Source of the DNA: a bacterium
GTDB taxonomy: Bacteria > Cyanobacteriota > Vampirovibrionia > Obscuribacterales > Obscuribacteraceae
Length of the DNA: 7,606 nt
Assembly: GCA_030431355.1 (NCBI GenBank)
Contig: JAUIJG010000259.1
Span: 1 to 7,606 of the forward strand
Direction of reading: 5' to 3'
Positions 1-5,938 of this stretch are shown here, piece after piece. The notes under the pieces are model-generated. The model made no database searches. It was not told the DNA's origin and saw only the letters and a program-made list of their open reading frames with translations. The position numbers and the translations under genes are program-made. Position 1 is the first letter of the stretch. Every line of letters starts with the position of its first letter.

Positions 1-972
1 CGTCTTATCGGAGAGCTTCGCTTCGACAATGCTTTTGTCACCCTGGTGGAGATCAACCAGACCGAATTGCACCGGGATGTTAAAATCGCGCTTTTGAGAG
101 CCTTGTGGAATTTCCTCGATCGTGATGAGACCTGGAATATCCTTGAGTCCACCGCCCGCCAGTCTGACAGGAGTGTGGCTCTGCATATGGTGCGCATCCC
201 CTCGACCAGGATCTCGGTGAAGGCTGAAAATAGGTTGGTGGAGTTGCTAGCCTCTTTATTGAGCTTTGAAGAGCCCATGGTCAGAATAGCGGTTCTCAAT
301 CGCTGCCGGACCGTGCCTGTCTCGGATCGGCATTCTAAATTGAAAGAGGGACTCTTCCAGTCCATGACCTCGAAGAACTCCAGTGAATTCTCGGCGGCAA
401 TCCACGCCTTGTTAATCACCTATGGAGTGAGGGAGCCGGACAGTATCGAAGCCGCCGTGACGAAGATCCATAAGAATAGAAGGGTGCTCGATTGTTTTGT
501 CACAGCGTTGATAAGTTCGTTCAAGCAACAGGGTGAGCGACTGGTTCCGGCAGTGAAAGCGGCCATGGCAGCCCTGGAAGAGGACAAGCTTTCCATCTCC
601 AGGCAGTTGAGTTTGGCTTGCCAGACTCTGCCTTTTGATGAGGTGGTTTCTTATATAGAAAAGATCCATGCTAGTGGCTCCATGCACCCCATGGCGCTGA
701 TGACCACAGTTTCGGCAATTGAATTGGCCGGTAGAAGAGCGGATTCAGAGAACTTGATAATGGTGGAGGAGGCATTTGCCGATCATCAATCGGAGGAGCT
801 TCGAAGAGTGGGACTCGCCGCACTTTGCGCCCTCTCTTCCTCCTCCAGGGGCTGGACCCGGGAATGTCTGAACAGACTGGAGCGTTTCCGAAAGGATGAC
901 TCGGCCATGGTTGCCGAGGCGGCTCAGTTTGTTCTGCCATCTGCCGAGCTGGCTCTTAGCGAAGCTTTGTAA
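1..972 (+). CDS. HEAT-repeat-like helical protein, 5' end missing
   Basis: The reading frame is open from base 1 to the TAA at 970-972, so the gene is cut by the window edge. A GTG at 46 could start translation, but it has no convincing SD and the helical pattern continues upstream of it, so I treat it as internal. The visible part is about 323 residues, almost entirely predicted alpha-helix. It shows recurring pairs of amphipathic helices with Leu/Ala spacing and the 'D-x-x-V-R-x-A' flavour of HEAT/armadillo repeats, for example EEPMVRIAVLNRC and SEELRRVGLAALCALS. I see no catalytic motif, membrane segment or signal peptide. Proteins of this kind usually act as binding scaffolds, and the partner cannot be read from the sequence. 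The downstream ene-reductase has its own promoter, so the two need not be co-transcribed. Confidence 0.75.
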   Translation, partial: RLIGELRFDNAFVTLVEINQTELHRDVKIALLRALWNFLDRDETWNILESTARQSDRSVALHMVRIPSTRISVKAENRLVELLASLLSFEEPMVRIAVLNRCRTVPVSDRHSKLKEGLFQSMTSKNSSEFSAAIHALLITYGVREPDSIEAAVTKIHKNRRVLDCFVTALISSFKQQGERLVPAVKAAMAALEEDKLSISRQLSLACQTLPFDEVVSYIEKIHASGSMHPMALMTTVSAIELAGRRADSENLIMVEEAFADHQSEELRRVGLAALCALSSSSRGWTRECLNRLERFRKDDSAMVAEAAQFVLPSAELALSEAL

Positions 973-991
973 GCAAATGTTTTGACCCCGG

Positions 992-1024
992 TTGACAGAA
1001 ACTAGACGACCGGTCTGTTATAAT
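992..1024 (+). promoter_or_regulatory. Promoter of the ene-reductase gene (extended -10)
   Basis: A perfect TATAAT lies at 1019-1024, preceded by TG at 1016-1017, giving an extended -10 (TG-T-TATAAT). A perfect TTGACA lies at 992-997, but the spacer is 21 nt, longer than the usual 16-18. The extended -10 may compensate, or an activator or repressor may reshape the spacer. The expected transcription start is near 1031, about 40 nt before the ATG at 1072. Confidence 0.7.
1002..1018 (+). promoter_or_regulatory. Candidate repressor operator between -35 and -10
   Basis: The spacer holds two overlapping inverted repeats. AGAC (1004-1007) is opposed to GTCT (1013-1016), and GACCGGTC (1008-1015) is a perfect 8-bp palindrome. 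The position between the -35 and the extended -10 is typical for a steric repressor. From memory, TAGAC...GTCTA-type sites are used by TetR-family regulators of electrophile response genes, including NemR, which controls an Old Yellow Enzyme in E. coli. The match is by eye only, and no TetR gene lies in this window, so any regulator is encoded elsewhere. Confidence 0.5.
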
Positions 1025-1071
1025 AGCCTACCTGAAATTCGCATCAACTTTGAAGTGAGAGGCTACCGACC

Positions 1072-2184
1072 ATGTCCTTATCTAAACTATTTGAATCTTT
1101 CCCTCTAGGAGACCGGGCTCTGAAGAACCGAGTGGTGATGGCTCCCATGACCAGAGCAAGAGCCGGCGAAGAGCGAATTGCCAACGAACTTATGGCCGAA
1201 TACTACAGTCAACGTGCCTCGGCCGGTCTGATCATCTCGGAAGCCACTGTTATCTCCAGGCAAGCCATTGGCTGGAACCAATCGCCGGGCATATACAACC
1301 AGGCTCAAGTGGAAGGATGGAAGCTGGTGGTGGATGCGGTGCACAAACAAGGAACACCGATTTTTCTCCAGCTCTGGCACTGCGGGCGCGCTTCTCACAG
1401 TACCTTCTTCGAAGATGGCTCCTTGCCGGTGGCCCCTTCCGCCATAAGATTGAACGGAGAATATATCCATACTCCGGTCGGTAAAAAGGATTATGAGATA
1501 CCACGCGCTCTTGAGACAGATGAGGTGAAAGCCATCGTCGAAGACTATAGAGAGGCGGCTAGAAGAGCTAAAGAAGCAGGTTTTGACGGAGTGGAGATTC
1601 ATGGAGCCAATGGCTATCTGATAGATTGTTTCCTCCAGTCAAAAACTAATAAACGCCAGGACCAATATGGTGGCAGTCTTGAAAATCGCTTCCGCTTTTT
1701 AAAAGAGATTGTGGAGGCGGTGACGGAGATATTCCCGGCTTCCCAGGTGGGCGTGCGTCTATCTCCCAACGGAGTTTTCAACGACATGGGTTCTGAAGAT
1801 TACCAGGAGACATTCTTGTATGTGGCCCGGGAGCTGGATAAGTATAAGCTTGCCTACTTGCATATTATGAATGGACTTGGTTTCGGTTTCCACGAACTGG
1901 GAGAGCCTATGACCCTCAAGGACTTTCGGGCTGTATATAACGGTCCTATAATCGCTAACTGTGGCTATGACAAAGAGAGCGCCGACCGCGATATATCCAG
2001 CGGTGACACTGATCTTGTCGCCTTCGGGCGACCTTATATAAGCAATCCGGATTTGGTAGAGCGCTTCAAAAACAATTGGCCGCTCAATGCCGATGCCGAG
2101 ATGAAAGACTGGTATTCCTTCGGCAAAGAAGGATACACCGATTTCCCCTTCTTCAAAGAGGAGATCAAGACGGGCTCACTATAA
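1072..2184 (+). CDS. Old Yellow Enzyme family FMN ene-reductase (NemA-like alkene reductase)
   Basis: This is a 370-residue flavoprotein of the classical Old Yellow Enzyme family, full length. The family uses FMN and NAD(P)H to reduce activated C=C bonds (enones, maleimides) and often nitro groups; the substrate here is unknown. Visible marks in order are MAPMTR at 23-28 (Thr27 near the flavin, as in classical members, not the Cys of YqjM-type enzymes), LWHCGR with Trp102, the substrate-binding pair His177/Asn180 in HGAN followed by Tyr182, YGGS-x-ENR at 199-206, Arg229 in VRLSP, and the FMN-phosphate segment FGRPYISNPDL from 318. There is no signal peptide, so it is cytoplasmic. The ATG at 1072 has GAGAGG at 1057-1062 with 9-nt spacing. 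It has its own promoter and operator-like site. The gene converges with the small minus-strand ORF, leaving 6 bp between the stops. Confidence 0.95.
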   Translation: MSLSKLFESFPLGDRALKNRVVMAPMTRARAGEERIANELMAEYYSQRASAGLIISEATVISRQAIGWNQSPGIYNQAQVEGWKLVVDAVHKQGTPIFLQLWHCGRASHSTFFEDGSLPVAPSAIRLNGEYIHTPVGKKDYEIPRALETDEVKAIVEDYREAARRAKEAGFDGVEIHGANGYLIDCFLQSKTNKRQDQYGGSLENRFRFLKEIVEAVTEIFPASQVGVRLSPNGVFNDMGSEDYQETFLYVARELDKYKLAYLHIMNGLGFGFHELGEPMTLKDFRAVYNGPIIANCGYDKESADRDISSGDTDLVAFGRPYISNPDLVERFKNNWPLNADAEMKDWYSFGKEGYTDFPFFKEEIKTGSL

Positions 2185-2190
2185 GTGGTT

Positions 2191-2349
2191 TTATTTCAAC
2201 GAAATCCTAGTGCTAAAGCCTGAACGCTCTCCCCGGTAGGACTCATGCAGTCCGTCCTGATATCGGGTGATCTCCATCCAGGTAATGCCCAGCACAAGTA
2301 AGAGCGTGATTGCAATAATCGAATATGCTTCTTTTCTTCTTGTCAGCAT
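2191..2349 (-). CDS. Small single-pass membrane protein, 52 aa
   Basis: This minus-strand ORF runs from the ATG at 2349 to the TAA at 2191. A strong SD, AGGGAG (2360-2355), sits 5 nt before the ATG. The peptide begins MLTRRKEAYS, then has a hydrophobic segment at about residues 10-25 (SIIAITLLLVLGITWM). It ends in a polar, charged tail rich in Arg, Gly and Ser. The basic residues before the segment suggest N-in, C-out topology by the positive-inside rule, although the tail is also basic. I recognise no family. The good SD and membrane design favour a real gene over a chance ORF. It converges on the ene-reductase, with 6 bp between the stop codons, and is divergent from the DUF3592-like gene. 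A membrane-subunit or regulatory-peptide role would be a guess. Confidence 0.65.
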   Translation of the reverse strand: MLTRRKEAYSIIAITLLLVLGITWMEITRYQDGLHESYRGERSGFSTRISLK

Positions 2350-2420
2350 TTTAACTCCCTGATAAATCTAATTCTAACTCTGATAATTTCCATTACCTGC
2401 TGGAAGATTCATAGCATGAA

Positions 2421-2434
2421 ATCGCCCGGGCGAT
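2421..2434. repeat. Perfect 14-bp palindrome in the 2350-2559 gap
   Basis: ATCGCCCGGGCGAT is a perfect palindrome lying between the divergent small membrane gene and the DUF3592-like gene. Such a site could bind a dimeric regulator that serves both genes. It is less likely to act as a hairpin because it leaves no loop. GGCGAT recurs at 2520-2525, giving an alternative partner for the left arm in RNA. Confidence 0.5.
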
Positions 2435-2449
2435 GACTTGAGCCCGCTC

Positions 2450-2552
2450 CCCGCCTTACCTGGCCTAAAACCAGGCAGTCTTTCTTTCCTATTTGTGATT
2501 AAATAGGTAAAGTTTATCTGGCGATTTACTCGGCTTACCATCCGGAGGCGGG
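2450..2552 (+). promoter_or_regulatory. Candidate structured leader that can sequester the SD of the DUF3592-like gene
   Basis: CCCGCCT (2450-2456) is perfectly complementary to AGGCGGG (2546-2552), which overlaps the SD GGAGG (2544-2548); a T·G pair at 2457/2545 could extend it. This helix would enclose two further inverted repeats: CCTGG/CCAGG (2459-2463 and 2471-2475, 7-nt loop) and CCTATTT/AAATAGG (2488-2494 and 2501-2507, 6-nt loop). A third weak pairing, GTAAA/TTTAC (2507-2511 and 2525-2529), is also possible. The layout is a multi-branched junction closed on the SD, as in translation-controlling leaders. I do not recognise a known riboswitch class. The T-rich stretch 2479-2487 after the first hairpin could alternatively make it a weak terminator. 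Confidence 0.35.
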
Positions 2553-2559
2553 ACCGGAA

Positions 2560-2994
2560 TTGCAGACTAAGTTAATGCTCTTTGTCTTTATGGTGCTCTT
2601 TTTTCTGAGCGCCATAGCCTGTGTTGTCTGGTCTTTTAATATTTATCGAGAGATGAATTGGCCTACCACGGAAGCGGTGGTGCTCAATACCAAGTTGGAA
2701 AGCCGTTATGACGAGTACAAATATCTGTACATCGAATACGCATTTGAAGTTGATAAGAAAAAATATGTGAGGGTGGAGGATCTTGGCAGTTTTCATCCCC
2801 CAAAACTTGGCCAGATTCTGGAACAATATAAAAAAGGAACCAAGATCGAGATCGCTTATGACCCCGCTCATCCTGCCTATAGCATGCTCAGAAACGAGAG
2901 CAACACCGTGGTGCTGGTAGTGGTGGCGGCTTTACCTTTTGTTTTGACTGCCCTGGGGCTTTTGATGTTGAAATTGCTCAGAAGGAGAGCTTAA
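2560..2994 (+). CDS. DUF3592-like membrane protein (two TM segments)
   Basis: This is a 144-residue protein with a membrane segment near each end (about residues 5-27 and 116-140) and a beta-rich soluble domain between them. The middle part has the DUF3592 pattern: Trp-Pro and an 'A-x-V' strand after the first helix (34-41), a strand pair around YIEYAFEVDKKKY (57-69), and a late KGT...IAYDPAHP segment (92-105) matching the family's 'G-x-x-V-x-V-x-YDP-x-xP'. The molecular function of the family is not known. The start is TTG at 2560, chosen because GGAGG (2544-2548) sits 11 nt upstream; the next in-frame ATG at 2575 would be 26 nt away. The C-terminus ends in a basic tail (LLRRRA). Its long leader may be structured. 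A gap of 107 bp separates it from the next gene on the same strand. Confidence 0.8.
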   Translation: MQTKLMLFVFMVLFFLSAIACVVWSFNIYREMNWPTTEAVVLNTKLESRYDEYKYLYIEYAFEVDKKKYVRVEDLGSFHPPKLGQILEQYKKGTKIEIAYDPAHPAYSMLRNESNTVVLVVVAALPFVLTALGLLMLKLLRRRA

Positions 2995-3024
2995 GTCTCT
3001 TCAATAAACCCAATTTCAGGCGCA

Positions 3025-3035
3025 AGACCAGGTCT
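3025..3035. repeat. AGACC-A-GGTCT inverted repeat upstream of the secreted TPR gene
   Basis: This is a perfect 5+1+5 inverted repeat, 66 bp before the ATG at 3102, in the 107-bp gap after the DUF3592-like gene. It shares the AGAC/GTCT arms with the operator-like site of the ene-reductase at 1004-1016, but with a 3-nt instead of a 5-nt separation between those arms. A weak -10-like TATGCT overlaps its right edge (3035-3040), with no good -35. Confidence 0.35.
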
Positions 3036-3101
3036 ATGCTCTATGCTTCGATCTTTCAGTACCCTCTGTAAGTTTAGTGCTTCACACAGCAGGAGAGATA
3101 A

Positions 3102-4676
3102 ATGAAGAAGCTGGCAGCCATAATGGCATCAAGCCTGGCGCTCTGGGCGCTGCCGCTTCATGCCGAGCGAGTCAGCGTGTTGTCTTCTCCCACGGGCTCC
3201 CCCGAGCCGGGTAAGGGCAAGAGTGCTAAGGACCCGGGTAAATTCCGAGAGGCGCAGGAATCGGCGGACGGCGGCATTCTAAAAGAGGGACGCATACAGC
3301 ATCGTTATGTGGTGCCCACCCGCTCTTCCATCTGGCACAAGAACTACTCAAATGGCCTGGAGGCCCTGAACAAGCGTAAGTTCAGGCATGCCGAGAAGCT
3401 TCTACTGGCTGCGGTCAAGACCTGCAAGGGTCCCATGGTGGATAAAGGCAATCTGGTGGATAGCCGATTAGCTTTAGGTAAGCTCTATCTGCTTGAGCGC
3501 AGATACAAGGACGCAAACTCCGTCTACCGAAGCACCCTGGGCAAGGCACGTTCTGCCAGAGGGGCAGAATCCAAAGACGTGGCTGAATGTCTTTATGGAC
3601 TAGCTCGTACCGAACTTCAGTTCGGGGATTTGAAGAGAGCGCGGGAGAATGCTGAAAAAGCTGTGGATATTCTGCGCAAAGTGGGTGACGACCAGAGCCA
3701 GCTTTACGGGCTGAGTCTTGAGACCCTGGGGGCTGTCATGGCACGCCACGGTTGGTATGCCGATGCCAAAAGGCTTTTCGTTCCCGTGCTTGCCATCATG
3801 AGAGAACATCCGGGTTATAAGAATCTGGATCTGGCCGATGTTTTGAGGGAACAGTCACTCTTCTACCATCGGACCGGCATGAAGCAAGAGGCTATAAAGC
3901 TCTATGAGGAGTCTTACAAAATAAGAGAAGATTTCGTGCAGCCTACCAAGTCGCCTTCGGTGGTGGGTGAGGTGCATTTTGTCTGGGAGTCGGGCTCCAC
4001 TCGCTCCAAAGAGATTATCGATAATGAGTTTCCTTTTCGCTACATGAGCGCCAACGGAGTCAGGGTGGCAGCCACGGTGATCGACCTCTGGGAATTGCTC
4101 GGTGTTCTTGTCACGGTAACCAATACCACGGATCATCAAAGAGAGCTGGATCTTGGAGAGGTGGAGCTGGTTAAGGTGGACTTCCAGAACCCAAACGTCA
4201 GACCCCAGGCGATTCCCTTAATAGATCCCGAGTCCATAGACCGGGTACAAAAAGAGCTATCTATCTGGTCACTGACCCATACAAGACCCTGGCTGGCGAA
4301 TATTCAGAAGACCAGGACAGTGCGTGGTTTCGTGCCTTCAAAAGGTCATGATCTATTCCGCGGTCCTAACGTTTTCGGCGTCTACGGTAAATGGAAAGCG
4401 GTGTCGCATACGGTGCCGCAACGGGTTGGACTTCAACCATCCAGGGAGAGAGTCCTGGACAAAGACAGTCCTTCAGAGCAGGCGCTGCCCGGTCTACTGG
4501 TCAAAGGTAATTACAAAGCACCCGGAGTGGTGCCTGTCTGGTTGGAGCCATTTGAATCGAGAACCGGAGAGCTTTTCTGTCTTAACCCCAGGGATTGTGA
4601 TGTGGTCATTAAAGTCCCGGTAGGCAACGCGGTCTTTGAACTGCCGTTCCATACAAGGAAAAAATTCCCCCACTGA
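3102..4676 (+). CDS. Exported TPR protein with beta-rich C-terminal half
   Basis: This is a 524-residue protein. Residues 1-21 form a signal peptide (MKKL, a hydrophobic core, and a predicted cut after LHA), so the mature protein is periplasmic or extracellular. Residues 22-75 are a polar, Gly/Pro/Lys-rich linker. Residues about 80-276 hold roughly five tetratricopeptide-type helix pairs, the clearest being SRLALGKLYLLERRYKDANSVY, ECLYGLARTELQFGDLKRA and REQSLFYHRTGMKQEAIKLY. Residues about 288-524 look beta-rich. They include VTVTNTTDHQRELDL (337-351) and end with VPVGNAVFELPF (505-516), the look of an Ig-like or DUF4352-like fold; I cannot name the domain. Cys493 and Cys499 could form a disulfide. 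The SD AGGAGAG (3091-3097) directly precedes the ATG. The product is probably a binding or assembly protein outside the cytoplasm, with unknown partner. Confidence 0.85.
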   Translation: MKKLAAIMASSLALWALPLHAERVSVLSSPTGSPEPGKGKSAKDPGKFREAQESADGGILKEGRIQHRYVVPTRSSIWHKNYSNGLEALNKRKFRHAEKLLLAAVKTCKGPMVDKGNLVDSRLALGKLYLLERRYKDANSVYRSTLGKARSARGAESKDVAECLYGLARTELQFGDLKRARENAEKAVDILRKVGDDQSQLYGLSLETLGAVMARHGWYADAKRLFVPVLAIMREHPGYKNLDLADVLREQSLFYHRTGMKQEAIKLYEESYKIREDFVQPTKSPSVVGEVHFVWESGSTRSKEIIDNEFPFRYMSANGVRVAATVIDLWELLGVLVTVTNTTDHQRELDLGEVELVKVDFQNPNVRPQAIPLIDPESIDRVQKELSIWSLTHTRPWLANIQKTRTVRGFVPSKGHDLFRGPNVFGVYGKWKAVSHTVPQRVGLQPSRERVLDKDSPSEQALPGLLVKGNYKAPGVVPVWLEPFESRTGELFCLNPRDCDVVIKVPVGNAVFELPFHTRKKFPH

Positions 4677-4698
4677 TTGAGTTGAAGCTCAAAATCAG
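4673..4698. terminator. Hairpin spanning both convergent stop codons
   Basis: CTGATT (4673-4678) pairs with AATCAG (4693-4698), and GAG (4679-4681) with CTC (4688-4690), around a TTGAAG loop with a two-base bulge. The stem contains the TGA of the plus-strand gene (4674-4676) and the TGA of the minus-strand gene (4697-4695), and covers the whole 18-bp gap. On the minus strand a T-run (complement of 4660-4665) follows only after about 8 nt, and no T-run follows on the plus strand. It may act as a weak bidirectional terminator. Confidence 0.35.
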
Positions 4699-5837
4699 AG
4701 CGAATCTTGCAGGTGGCACTGGGCTTTTAAAAGGTCGAGGGCAAGACCGTCATCGTCGTTGCTGGTGCCGTCCAGAGCTTCGTCTATGAAGGCGAGCGCT
4801 TCTTTATAGCGACCTTCCACAAAGTAAACACTTATCAGTAAATGCTTAGCTTTGACCAGATCCGGATTCTGGGTGATCACTCTTTTGATCAAGCGCTCAG
4901 CCTTTTTAAAATTACCGTCGAGCATGTAGATGTTGCCCAGAAATAGAAACGGCCATTCGAAGTCAGGATATTCCATGGTCAAATTAATCAGGGAAGTTTT
5001 GGTTCCAGCTTGATCTTTGGCCATGGCCTTGAGAGCCGCTATGCATCTGTCCTGGGCTTCTTTGGCGATGGGATTTTTCGGTAGTTGGGTGCGGATGAAC
5101 TCTTTTGCTCTGGCGCTCAGATCTTCGTCCTCGCTACTCTCCTCCACCCGGGTCAGGACAGTCCTTGCCTCTTCCAGTCTACCGACAGCCTGCAGCTCCA
5201 TGCCCAGAGTATAAAACTCTTCCGGAGATAGATCATCTGGTATCACATCCGGCGGCTCGCCGTGGGCTTGCAATTTTATCGCCAGCTTAAGTTGCTTGAA
5301 TTCATCTTCGTGGGGATATAGCTCCAGGGCTCGATCCAGGTAGATGAGCGCCTCTTCCATGTTTCTCTCGGCGATGGAGATGCGCACCATCAGGTCTATG
5401 GCGCTGAGAAGATCCGGATTCACCGTTAACAGATATTTGACTATGCTCTTGGCTCCTTCCAGATCACCTTCGCTCAACTTTAGTCGAGCGGTGTTTGAGA
5501 ACGGCCACTCAAAATCAGGGTAGGTCGCCATCAATTCCTGGAAAACACCCTTGGCCTTCTCTCTGTCGCTGTGCATCAGGTTGAAGCCTTCAATATTTTT
5601 TTGTTCGGCTTCCTGGGGAACCGGCACCCGGGGGAGTTGTGTTTTCAAGACCTTTCGGGCTTTCTGGGAGAGGCTTTTCTCCTCGCTGGAAGAATCTAAT
5701 AAAGACTCCATCTCCACCACTTTCTGCAAAGCGGCCCGGGCTACTCCCACCCAGCCGGCAAGACGGTACTTGAGCCCCAGTTCATAGTAGTCTCGGGCAC
5801 TCAGATTTTCGGGTAAACCATCTATTGGGTAGCGCAT
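4695..5837 (-). CDS. Cytoplasmic TPR protein made of an internal tandem duplication
   Basis: This is a 380-residue protein without signal peptide or membrane segment. It consists of two homologous halves. YPDFEWPF occurs at 106-113 and 290-297, TQLP at 66-69 and 250-253, NPDL at 140-143 and 324-327; all are shifted by 184 residues. The N-terminal parts (SARDYYELGL at 13 and SPEEFYTLGM at 204) are shifted by 191, an indel of about seven residues in a Glu/Ser-rich linker. Each half contains TPR-like helix pairs, such as GRLEEARTVL and GNFKKAERLI. The role is presumably scaffolding. The ATG at 5837 has only GAGG 2 nt upstream, and an in-frame TAG a few codons earlier limits extension, so translation may depend on coupling to the overlapping short ORF. 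It lies downstream of the Popeye-like gene on the same strand and converges with the exported TPR gene. Confidence 0.85.
   Translation of the reverse strand: MRYPIDGLPENLSARDYYELGLKYRLAGWVGVARAALQKVVEMESLLDSSSEEKSLSQKARKVLKTQLPRVPVPQEAEQKNIEGFNLMHSDREKAKGVFQELMATYPDFEWPFSNTARLKLSEGDLEGAKSIVKYLLTVNPDLLSAIDLMVRISIAERNMEEALIYLDRALELYPHEDEFKQLKLAIKLQAHGEPPDVIPDDLSPEEFYTLGMELQAVGRLEEARTVLTRVEESSEDEDLSARAKEFIRTQLPKNPIAKEAQDRCIAALKAMAKDQAGTKTSLINLTMEYPDFEWPFLFLGNIYMLDGNFKKAERLIKRVITQNPDLVKAKHLLISVYFVEGRYKEALAFIDEALDGTSNDDDGLALDLLKAQCHLQDSL
4716..5801 (-). repeat. Intragenic tandem duplication, unit about 184 codons
   Basis: The two halves of the TPR gene (about 5801-5268 and 5228-4716) encode similar protein. 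The DNA has diverged at synonymous sites: the two copies of the YPDFEWPF segment differ at several third positions. This marks an old, selected duplication and not a recent copy or assembly error. Confidence 0.75.
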
Positions 5838-5908
5838 AGCCTCGTTCTTCTAATTTTGCGGTCTTCTAAATCGGCTTCCTCTATTATTGTGCCTAGAATT
5901 CCGATCAA
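5822..5908 (-). CDS. Short ORF, 28 aa, overlapping the start of the TPR gene
   Basis: The ORF has a TTG start at 5908 and a TAG at 5824-5822. A strong SD, AAGGAG (5920-5915), lies exactly 6 nt upstream of the TTG; it is the best ribosome site of the minus-strand block and has no other start to serve. The peptide starts MIGILGTIIEEADLEDRKIRR and is hydrophobic at first, then strongly charged. It overlaps the first codons of the TPR gene (ATG 5837) in another frame, ending about five codons inside it. Possible readings are a leader peptide that translationally couples the TPR gene, a small protein of its own, or the true N-terminus of the TPR protein separated by a frameshift (natural or sequencing). 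I cannot choose between these from one sequence. Confidence 0.45.
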   Translation of the reverse strand: MIGILGTIIEEADLEDRKIRRTRLCATQ

Positions 5909-5938
5909 TTTGTTCTCCTTCAATTTTTTATTAAAGAA

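Noticed and set aside
1105..1602. 165-codon ORF on the minus strand inside the ene-reductase gene
   Set aside because: It lies fully within a gene with clear catalytic motifs, and its product is Ser/His/Arg-rich without any recognisable pattern.
2177..2198. CACT-ATA-AGTG hairpin followed by TTTTATTT as a terminator of the ene-reductase
   Set aside because: The stem is only 4 bp with a 3-nt loop, mixed base composition and partly inside the stop codon. It is too weak to call.
4324..4623. 99-codon plus-strand ORF in another frame of the exported TPR gene
   Set aside because: It is embedded in the beta-rich domain of the longer gene, which has a signal peptide and a good SD.
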